Below, one piece after another: positions 1 to 8,139 of a DNA stretch of 64,000 nt. The position numbers and the translations under genes were made by a program. The stretch lies in the NCBI GenBank assembly GCA_024867545.1, contig JANFNE010000003.1, forward strand, positions 1,364,001 through 1,428,000, read 5' to 3'. How positions within the stretch are numbered: position 1 is the stretch's first letter; each line of letters begins with the position of its first letter. The DNA comes from Phytopythium helicoides. Lineage: Eukaryota; Oomycota; Peronosporomycetes; Pythiales; Pythiaceae. The notes under the pieces were generated by a model. It saw only the letters and a program-made list of their open reading frames with translations. It did no database searches and had not been told where the DNA came from.

Positions 1-1031
1 GCCGTCCATAGCTTCAAGATGGTGTCAAAGTACTCTTCTGTGGAGGCAAACACTCGACCATCTCTTGCCCGCGGCTCTTGCATTTTTGGCAGCAATAGCG
101 GTTGAAAATGGTTGTAGTTTGCTAGCCAACCGACTGTCGGCGTGCGCCAGTCCAGCACTGAGAGCTCTTCTGATGTTTCAGTGGCGTCGGCAGTCACTGT
201 TGCAACTCGGATCATCCAAGGCTTCTCAATCTCATCCAGCAACGCCGTAAGGCGCGTAATCACGCGTCGGTGCTCCGCCAGCGTATACTTGAGCTTATTG
301 ATCGCCGCACCGATCATATTGCCAAGTTTCTCTTTCACGTCTTCGGCTTGCATGCTCCACACAAACTTCATCAATCGCTGCTCACAGCCATAGAAGAGCC
401 CATCTGGTCAGTGCTCGCACGTCTCCCTCCAACGCCAACCACCAATCTCTACCTTGACGAGGCGCTCGACGAGCTCCACTCTCTCCAGATCATCGTCGTT
501 CCCGTCCATCGCGCCATCGTCGCCTCCCGATCCTCCTCCCTTGCTCAGCAGCGCCGCCACTCCCTTCTCACAGGCATTCAGCGATGGCGGCGCCGTCTTG
601 GCCGAGAACGGCAGCCGCGCGAGCGCCTCCAGCAGCACTCGCACGGCATCTGGGGGCAGCGAACCCACCGCCTCCCAGCTCTGCAGCCATGCACGCTCTC
701 CACTCGCAATCCTCTTCTCCAGGTCGTGATTGGGAGCCCCGCGGAGCACCGAGCGCACGAACTGCGCCGCGCTCGGGTTCGACCCCAGCCTCGGCGCCGC
801 GTACCCCGTCCTCCCTCCATTGAACCCCGTCCTTCCTCCATTAGAGCCCGTCCTGCCTCCATTAGAGCCCGTCCTGCCTCCGTTGAAGCCCGTTCTGCCC
901 CCTCTCGCGCCGCCGGACCGTCCGGCGCCTCGTCCGGCGCCTCGACCGCCTGGCGCAGACCCGCGACCGCCGCCTCTTCCGCCTTGGCCTGCGCCTCGGC
1001 CGAAGCCGCGGCCGCCGCCTGGCGCGCTCAT
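1..1031 (-). CDS. RGG-rich protein, possibly ZNFX1-like (5' part only)
   Basis: This is a minus-strand gene starting at ATG 1031 and running off the left edge of the window. The first ~70 residues are almost entirely Gly/Arg, with GRGG-type boxes and a tandem NGGRTG(S/F) motif repeated five times, typical of RNA-binding RGG tails. A helical region follows. The open frame meets TGA at 408, but a 75-nt GT-AG intron (452-378, GTAGAG...GAGCAG) removes that stop and joins exon 1031-453 to exon 377-1 in phase 0. The second exon continues with a helical stretch and a motif reading ASTEEYFDTILKLW. An RGG head followed by this kind of segment resembles the region before the helicase core of NFX1-type zinc-finger proteins (ZNFX1), but no helicase or zinc-finger motif lies inside the window. 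The gene identity is therefore an inference; the intron model is fairly secure. Confidence 0.55.
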
Positions 1032-1304
1032 CGCTTCGGCTTTCTCTTGGTCGCTTGAGGCTTCTCTGGGAAATCGCCAACTGGCGTATCTGGGGGTCTT
1101 GCCAGTTGAAGTGGTATCCGTTCGTATTGGTCGACTAGCAAAGGGAACATACCAATGTGATGTTTACTATGACTATGATAGCGGACCAGTATCCGCGTAT
1201 TGCGATTTGTATGTTATGTGGTTCGAAAGATGTGGACCTCACACGCATCCTCGCAAAGTGTACCCATAGGCGGACAATATGGATCTCAAGTTGAAGTGAC
1301 CGCC

Positions 1305-3093
1305 TCATTTTTGCACTCGATTGGCCATCGACGCTGCCTCCATTGTCACGACTTCGCGCTGCAGAAACTCGTTGGTCTGGATCGTCTTGTCGGACGCGCG
1401 CAGCACCGATGGGAACCCCAACTTGCGCGCCACCAGGTTCCCCAGCAGACGCGCGCACCGCCCGTTTCCGTCGTGGAACGGGTGGATGTAGAACACCAAC
1501 ACCGCGAACGCGTAGTAAGCGCACAGCAGCGGACGTTGCTGCCATCGAGCAGCGTCGTTGATAGTGTCCACGAGGCGTCGGAGAGCGTCTGCCACCTCGC
1601 CAGCCGGTAAAAACACGCGATAGATGCGTGCCGACGCATAGCCGACCGCGGTGCTCGTTCGCAGCACCCCTGCCTGACCCGACGACGCCGGGATCAGCGT
1701 TCGTTGGAGTGCAAACAGCTGGTCGTACGTGATCAGACTGGATGTGTCCGTCACGATCTCGTTCAGCACCTCGAGAGTCTGCTTTCGCTGGTCGAGTGCC
1801 GCCCTCGATCGCGAGCTAGGCGGCATATCGTGTGCAGCACCAATGGCGTCGTATACGTCGCTGGACGTGAACATGGCCGGTTTGTCGGTTTCCACCGCCG
1901 TGACAAGAGCCGAGATGCGGTCGAATGCATCGTATTCAGACTCAACCTGGTCGAGGAACTGCAGACACGGTTGTGTGAGATTCGGATCCAGGTCGCATAG
2001 ATCATCAATGCAGTAGAATGGGTCTCACCTGCTCGATTTCGCGGTAGACTGGGGACCTTGGATTGGTGTCAATGTCGAAAAAGCTGGCTTTCGATTGCGA
2101 CGACACTGATAACTTTGGTTCAATATCCCTGCTTGTGAGATCTCGTCCAGGGTGAATGTGACCTACGCATCAAAGATAGTTAGATCTGGCAACGGACCGC
2201 AACGCGCACGACAAAGACTTACCCGAGACGTTGTACTTGCATAGCACGCACTCATGCTCTGTTTGAACCCTCATGAAAATAGGCTCCGCTACCTCAGGGT
2301 CAGGAGCATCCGAGCCCATGTCGCCACTCGTGATCTTCTCTAGTGCTCGCAATATCGAATGTGCCTCTTGAAGAATGCTTCCTTCCGCTGGACTGACTGC
2401 GTACAGGTAGTGCAAATAGTATTTGAGATGGCTAAAAAGCATTTGCTTGGAGGTAATGACACCGTTGCTGGAGGCGATCATCTCATTCAGGGAGTTTCCC
2501 AGTGGGCTGAATCGGGGACTCTGGCTATGCGGATCACTCTCGAATAATGTTACCAAGGACCGTAGCAGCGGAAGGACAGCAATGTGGTCCTCACTGTCCA
2601 CAGAGGTGGCAAGGATGTGAATGAGGTCAAATAGACCCCAATCAAGGGCTAGCGAGAGACAGGTCTCGGCTAATACTGTGGGGGCATCACGACGTATGAG
2701 ATCATAGCTGAGCACAAGTTACCGCAGGGAAGGTCACGTACATCTCTCCGAAGAGTCCTTGTCGAAGCCGAGGCCATTGCAATCACCCACGATGGCGTTG
2801 TTGAGCGTCTGGCAAAATTGGAAGCGCGACAAGCACATAAACCCGTCGGATTGGGCGGAATACCAAGCTTCTCGCAGCGAAGAAAGAAGCCCAACAGATT
2901 TCACGAGGCGCTGCATCTTTTGAAACTCAGTCACGCTTGGCTGGACGAGAGGAGACGCAGCAAAAGCTGGGTTGGTTGGAAGCAGCGGGAGGTAGCTGAT
3001 AGCCTGGTCGGCATCGACGCTCATCAACTTGGCTTCATCGTACGCTGTGACACCCTCTTCATGCTGAAGTGCGGGCTCGATCTCGATAATCAT
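1305..3093 (-). CDS. Fic-domain protein (inverted paralogue, lacks the ankyrin part)
   Basis: Probable adenylyltransferase-type (AMPylating) enzyme of the Fic family. The last exon (1958-1305) holds the complete Fic motif HPFHDGNGRCAR, matching HxFx(D/E)GNGRxxR. Preceding exons are read as about 3093-2742, 2675-2223 and 2162-2029, separated by introns 2741-2676, 2222-2163 and 2028-1959 with GT...AG borders. The middle exons match the paralogue at 8140-11732 at about 60%, while the Fic exon is nearly identical to it. The motif CVLCKYNV...GHIHPGR is shared and spans a splice junction. The 5' end is uncertain: ATG 3093 is available, but an upstream exon near 3350-3137 is possible. No ankyrin repeats or clear GAF-like segment were found upstream, so this copy may be truncated or differently built. 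The C-terminus differs from the paralogue's. No (S/T)xxxE(G/N) inhibitory-helix motif was seen. Confidence 0.75.
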
Positions 3094-3954
3094 CTTCGAA
3101 TGGTGTGACGCTGTGGGTGAGTGCGAGCAAGTGTTAAACGCTGATGGTTGGCGTCAAGGTTGTCGATTCGAAAGTGACGCAGATGTCAAGTGCCTCGCAA
3201 CATTGAGCGCAAAGAAGTCTCAGGAGCTGGGGTGATACGAAGGCAGCAGCGAACTGGATTTCGAGCTGAATGTACGGGGTGGGGTCGCCGCATACCAAAG
3301 GCAAATGGAGATCACGACCAACGGCGGAATGCACCCTAGTGCTTGCACGGAGTGATTGCAGGTATTGAAGATAGGGAGAGAGAGATGTCCAGCTTTATGC
3401 AGCTTGAACCAAGCTGTACAAAGCTGAACAGTTCCTCTCTCTTGGCATCACTTGTGCATTCACATCAGCCAGTTGAACACAAACTTCAACTCGGCCTCCA
3501 CTGACATCCCTCTGCGAGGTTCTCGCTTGCTGGTTTCCTCGCTGCGCAATCGGGTTGCGGTACTTTACGATCTCAACCGAGTTCTGCACTGCGTCAAACG
3601 AGACCGACGCTGGTGATGCCCTCCTGAGGGCCAGCAGATGGGCAAATCACTCGAAGGCTTGTGGGCGAGAGCTCTCAAATGCAATCCTTGCACCCTACGT
3701 AGGCTTTGGCGCTTTGGATGGTTTGTTGTCATTGGTGTTGAAGCAGACATCCTGCTCAGTGCATATGAATTATCTGTCCTTTGCCTGGGCAAACTCCATT
3801 AGCCGATCTGACTAGTACTCTAAGGATGTGCAGCTCACCCACCTTGACCCAAAGCAACTCGAGTCTGATCAACACGTTCACGTGATGTTTGATCGATGCC
3901 ACCAGGTCGACTACAATCAAGTCGCGGTTGCACCAGTGTTGAATTGAGGTACGC
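3094..3954. other. Gene-poor interval upstream of Fic gene
   Basis: No complete gene is visible. A minus-strand open stretch at about 3350-3137, preceded by a CACTAG acceptor-like site, could be an extra 5' exon of the Fic gene, but nothing in its residues confirms this. Confidence 0.3.
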
Positions 3955-4290
3955 TGCTGTTCGCTGCGCGACTGCCAGACAAATGGCGTCCAAGGATTTA
4001 AGATCGTGACGTTCGAGCTGCTGGCGCAGCAGAGGCTGGGTGTGCGGCTGCGGCAAATCGAGGGAGCATTTGCCAAGCTCGGGTTGGCGATCGAGGCAAG
4101 TCGATTCCGGCGACCTTATCGAATGTCGACGGTATACCCTACTCAGAGGTGCTGGGGTTCATCAGCACAATGGCGCTGCCCCTCGCCATCTCGTTCGAAG
4201 TCCCTGTGAAGCGTGCTGAGCAAGCCCTGAGGAACGCATCTCAACGCCAAGAACCGAGAACCAGCCAGCTCTTGCACATGGAATCGAGGC
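3955..4290 (+). pseudogene. PDZ-like domain relic
   Basis: Two plus-strand frames together give a PDZ-like pattern. One frame has FELL...RLGVRLRQIEG. About 90 nt later another frame has VGDRGKSIPATLSNVDG followed by IPYSEVLGFIS, then a hydrophobic strand ending in AISFEVPVK. This order (GLGV carboxylate-loop-like strand, 'NVDG', 'SxxxVLGFIS' helix, final strand) is that of a PDZ domain. A single missing base near 4085 explains the frame change. No start codon or flanking exons were identified, so it is most likely a decayed gene fragment. The call rests on motif spacing only. Confidence 0.4.
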
Positions 4291-4557
4291 GACCAAGGAG
4301 GACACTCGTGACGAAGGCGTAAGCGATGTGGCATGGGCTGAGCTAGAAAAGGCAAGAGGGAATACAAGCCAATGTACCCAGTGGGCACAGTGAAGGGAGT
4401 CCACAGCCGAAGCTTGACAATCACACACAACACATACACGCGATCTCCTCCAGTCTCTCAACTGACATCTGTGTGTTTTTACTTGTTGGGAAATCACCAC
4501 GGTAGCTCGTGGAAGCTCATCGACAATGAAACTCGACAACACTGCCAGACAGACAAC

Positions 4558-5379
4558 TTACTGCTTGGCCATGGCGTCGAGCAGCGGGATGTCGCACACC
4601 TCGGACATGTAGTCGACGTACTCGCGGAGCTTGGGTGGCCACTTGAGGTCCCTGACGAGCGTGAGGCCGCGCAGGCGCCCGAACAGGTCAATGTCATCGT
4701 AGCTGAGCTCGGGGTTGACCGAGTGGCTCGAGTGGAACAGGGCTGCGAGCTGCTCGAGCAGTGCATTGGCCTGCTCCACGAGCTCGGGCGTGCGCGCGAG
4801 CGCCTCGGAGAACGGGCCGATGGTCTTCTCCTTCTTGATGCGGTAGTACTCGCGCGACTCTCGCTGCGCAAACTCGGCGAATGGCGCTGCGTGGAAGCGC
4901 GGGTGGTAGAGCAGGCGGAAGACGTCGGCCGAGTCCTTGATCCACTGCTTGATCTCGGGGCGGTTGGCCGACTCCTGCAGCAGCACGCGGTCTCCGAAGC
5001 GCTCGTCCACGTAGCGCACAATGTCCATGCTCTCCGGGAAGGGCTTCTCGCCTACGGGCTTGAGGATTGGCGCTTGCTTAGAGCCCACGAGCGCGATGGG
5101 CGTAGCCTCGTCATGGTTGGCGAGGAACACGAGCTCGTGCGGCACGCCCTTGAGCCCGAAGATCATGCGCGCGCGCACGCAGAACGGGCAGTGGTCGTAG
5201 ATGTAGAGCTTGGGAAGCAGCTGCTTGGGCTCGGCGTCCGCCATGGCGAGGAGCTGGCGCGCGGCTGGAGCTGCAGGACGCGAGAGCGGAAGTGATGCCC
5301 AATGGGAAGCAGCGGCGGAGGTGACACGACGGAGCACAACACCTTCGCGCAACACACGGAGGCGAGATGCGAGCGCCAT
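4558..5379 (-). CDS. Glutaredoxin-2-like (GrxB/GST-fold) protein, presequence-bearing
   Basis: A 273-residue single-exon protein from ATG 5379. Residues ~55-130 form a thioredoxin-fold domain that begins LYIYDHCPFCVRARMIFGL and carries the dithiol active site CPFC. The cis-Pro segment (KQAPIL) and the ESMDIVRYVDE glutathione-binding stretch follow. The rest is a helical C-terminal domain, as in bacterial glutaredoxin 2, a GST-like enzyme that reduces protein disulfides and mixed disulfides with glutathione. The first ~45 residues are rich in Arg, Ala and Ser, contain one Glu, and look like a mitochondrial presequence. A second ATG (MADAEPKQ) could give a cytosolic form. The paralogue at 7128-7904 lies in the same orientation beyond one bZIP-family gene, suggesting a local duplication. 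Confidence 0.88.
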   Translation of the reverse strand: MALASRLRVLREGVVLRRVTSAAASHWASLPLSRPAAPAARQLLAMADAEPKQLLPKLYIYDHCPFCVRARMIFGLKGVPHELVFLANHDEATPIALVGSKQAPILKPVGEKPFPESMDIVRYVDERFGDRVLLQESANRPEIKQWIKDSADVFRLLYHPRFHAAPFAEFAQRESREYYRIKKEKTIGPFSEALARTPELVEQANALLEQLAALFHSSHSVNPELSYDDIDLFGRLRGLTLVRDLKWPPKLREYVDYMSEVCDIPLLDAMAKQ

Positions 5380-5400
5380 CTCGAAGCTTCCAAAGTGGCA

Positions 5401-6987
5401 CTACGGCGGCGGCACGCGCCTGGAAGCCTGCTCGAGGATGACGTTCTGGATGAGCTGGCGGTTGAGGAAGACCTGGCGGCCCCACTCTCGCAGCACAACC
5501 TCGGCGGCGAGCTTGGCCTCGGCCGACTGGTCGCGAGTCGCGACGGTCGCCTGGAAGAACGACCGCACGTGCGAGAGCGGGCCCGGTCGGCGTCGAGGAC
5601 GCCGAGACCAGCAGCCACGCCTTCTCGCGGATCTGCATGGTGGCGGACGGAGGCGTGAGCGTCTCGCCGTACACAATCACGAGGCGGTCCTGCTCGTGGA
5701 ATCTCCGCATGAACAGCGCGCCATTGAACTTTTCCTTGGAGCCCGCGGCTGCGATCTCGACGACAAACCGCTTGTCGAGCTCCAGCTCCGACGAGCGTTT
5801 CTGAGACCATGCAGCTCGTCAGTGGCATGCAATGGCTAGGATAGACTGAGTGTTCACGTACATCGATGATGAGCTTGTCGTCTTGTGCGTCCTTCGCTTC
5901 GAAGCCAGCCCCCAAGAAGTCCACCGCGTCCTGCAACGGGAACGCCACCGGAGTGGCTGTCTCGATCTCAAGGATTAGGTTGCCGGTGTCATCGCGCCTC
6001 GTTCGCATCGATGACAAGATGGAGTCGGCTCCTTCGGGCTTGAACACCGTGTCAGTGTCGACATACAACCCGCTGATCTGCAGCTGAAGATCTGTGATGA
6101 GGTCCTCAAAAGGCGAGTCGAGCCCTCTGTCAGGATACTGCCGTCGGAACTGGTCGAGAGCTGACACCGCAGACTACCAGCATCACAGGCAAGTCAGTTT
6201 CCCTGGAGTAGCGTAGAGATAGCCATTTTTCACGGCAACCTACCATTGCGGCGGGATGTCCGTAAACAAACCCTCGCAAGGCGTCTGCGAGCTTGCTCTG
6301 GTCCTCCAGCGCGCGACGCAGCTCTGTATTCAGTGTCTCTGATAGCTTGAGCTGTCGCTCTTCTCGAACCGCGACGTCGAGCCACGAGGTCTCTCCTTCT
6401 GCCGGACAGAGCGCCAATAAACGCGTCCGAGCTGCTCCCGCCGCGTGTGCCACGAGGTACGCGTCGCTCCCATCGTCTGCACCCGTGGGTTGCGCGTATC
6501 CGCCTGTTCGTTCTATTGCAATCGTCGCCCGGCGCTGCAGCGTCGCCAGCCTCGCCTCGAGCTCCGCGGCCTCCTCCATCAGCGCCGCCATCTCCTTCTT
6601 CTTCTTCTCTCTCAGCCGCTTGGACGCCTGCGCCGTGCTCTTCTTCTTCTTCGCTCGGCGCTGAGAATCGCCCTTGGCCGTCGGGATCCCCCACATGCTG
6701 GGGGACGAGCCGTCCGAGCCGCTGCTCCCGGCGTTCGCATCATCCTCCGCGCTGTTGTAGCCTCTCGAGTGCGCCGCGATCAGCAGCGGCGACGAGGACG
6801 ACGAGGCCGTAGACGACGCGTCGTCCTCCGCCTGCGCGCCGCCTCCTGGACGCGAACCGCTCGGATCCGAAGCGGAAAAGGACGAGCAGGCAGCGGACGG
6901 CGCCGCGCTCGAGCCGTCGAAGCTGTCGATGAACGCGAGCGCCGCCTCGAGCGTCGCGTCCGCCGCGTCGGCAGACAGGAAGTTCAT
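5401..6987 (-). CDS. bZIP-like / M96-type family protein (frameshifted in last exon)
   Basis: Three-exon member of the bZIP-like family that fills the right half of the window. Exon 1 (6987-6244, start MNFLSADAAD) has the N-terminal motif TLEAALAFIDSF, a Ser-rich acidic segment, then a Lys/Arg-rich basic region (KKKKSTAQASKRLREKKKKE) leading into a heptad coiled coil. Introns are 6243-6174 and 5861-5801. Exon 2 is 6173-5862. Exon 3 starts at 5800 and carries the family pattern of MRRFHEQD...REKAWLLV. After that segment the open frame diverges. The expected continuation (LSHVRSFFQATVATRDQ... to a stop at 5401) is one base out of register; a surplus base lies in the GGGCCC run at 5579-5586. The gene is therefore either truncated or affected by an assembly indel. 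Function is presumably nuclear DNA binding. Confidence 0.75.
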
Positions 6988-7127
6988 GTCGGCTCCCGTC
7001 AATTTGGACTGTGCGCGGGTCGCTAGTCAGTCAGCATGGCGCGACCTTCCGACAACATTGATTTGGGGGCATAGTGAACGCAAGTGAAAGAGCATCATGT
7101 TGAAGCGAAATGGGGGATGCTACGAGC

Positions 7128-7904
7128 CTACAGGGTGGCCATGGCGTCGAAGAGCGGGACATCGCCGGCCTTGGAGAAGTGGTCGACGTAGGCGCGGACC
7201 TTGGGCGGCCACTTGACGCCCTTGACGAGCGTGAGCGCGCGCAGGCGGCCGAACAGGTCGATGTCGTCGTAGCTGACGGCCTCGTTGACGGACGTGGACG
7301 AGTGCAGGATGGTGGCGAGGCGCTCGAGCAGCGCGTTGACCTTGGCGACCGTCTCGGTGGTCTTGGCGAGCAGCTCGGTGAACGGCGCGACCTGCTTCTC
7401 CTTCTTGACGCGGAAGTACTCGCGCGACTCGTGCTGCGCAAACTCGGGCAGCGGCGCGGCGCCGATGCGCGGGTAGTAGAGCACCGAGAGCACGGGCCAG
7501 GCCTCGGCGATCCAGCTCTTGAGGTCCTCGCGGCCCGAGGCCTCTTGCAGCAGCACGCGGTCGCCGTAGTGCTCGTCCACGTAGCGCACGATGTCCAAGC
7601 TTTCCGGGAAGGGCTTGCCGCCCACGGGGTGGAAGATGGGAGCCTGCTTGGCCCCCACGAGCCCAATGGGCGTGGCCTCGTCGGCGCTCAGCAGGAACAC
7701 GAGGTCGTGCTTGACCTTCTTGAGCCCCAGAATGACGCGCGCGCGCACGCAGAACGGGCAGTGGTCGTACACGTAGAGCTTGGGCAGCGGCTCGAAGCGC
7801 GGTGCGCGCGAGCCCACGAGCGCCTGCGCGTTCTGCGTCGTCGCCAGCACGCCGATGGCGCCGCCCACGGCCAGCGCCACGCCGATCTTCGCCAGGTCCG
7901 ACAT
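7128..7904 (-). CDS. Glutaredoxin-2-like protein, N-terminal hydrophobic anchor
   Basis: A 258-residue paralogue of the gene at 4558-5379. The start is taken as ATG 7904 (MSDLAKIG) because upstream in-frame sequence is not protein-like. Residues ~7-24 form a hydrophobic Gly/Ala/Val segment that could be a membrane anchor or signal peptide, unlike the Arg-rich leader of the other copy. The thioredoxin-fold domain contains LYVYDHCPFCVRARVILGL with the CPFC dithiol, KQAPIF, and ESLDIVRYVDEHYGD. The C-terminal helical domain ends in DAMATL. Expected activity is glutathione-dependent thiol-disulfide reduction. It is divergently arranged with the ankyrin-Fic gene starting at 8140, with about 235 bp between the starts. 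Confidence 0.87.
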   Translation of the reverse strand: MSDLAKIGVALAVGGAIGVLATTQNAQALVGSRAPRFEPLPKLYVYDHCPFCVRARVILGLKKVKHDLVFLLSADEATPIGLVGAKQAPIFHPVGGKPFPESLDIVRYVDEHYGDRVLLQEASGREDLKSWIAEAWPVLSVLYYPRIGAAPLPEFAQHESREYFRVKKEKQVAPFTELLAKTTETVAKVNALLERLATILHSSTSVNEAVSYDDIDLFGRLRALTLVKGVKWPPKVRAYVDHFSKAGDVPLFDAMATL

Positions 7905-8139
7905 GTCCGCAGAGAAGCAGAGAAGCAGAGAAGGAGGCGCTTGCTGAGCGCGCGGCCGATCTGGAAGTGACGGCCAATGAGCGCCTGCGGTGGAAGTGAC
8001 GCGCGATGGCGGCGGCGATCCTGTCGGCGCCACCTTCGCGCAACCCGCGCGACCGGTTGAACTTGGCTGCAGCATGCGACAGACCAGCAGGGGGCTTTGC
8101 CATTGCCAGACAGTCTGGATTGCCCCGAGACAGGCGGGC
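7905..8139. promoter_or_regulatory. Divergent promoter region, glutaredoxin / ankyrin-Fic genes
   Basis: This 235-bp spacer separates two outward-facing start codons and must hold both promoters. No distinct core element was recognised; it is GC-rich at the left and contains short AG-rich runs. Confidence 0.45.

Noticed and set aside
730..1269. Proline-rich plus-strand ORF with VLPPLEP repeats
   Set aside because: It is the complement of the NGGRTG repeat in the RGG-rich gene and has no independent support.
4372..5295. 307-codon plus-strand ORF antisense to glutaredoxin gene
   Set aside because: Shadow ORF of a GC-rich gene; the minus strand has the CPFC domain in full.
7110..7970. 286-codon plus-strand ORF antisense to the second glutaredoxin gene
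   Set aside because: Shadow ORF with no motif; same reason.
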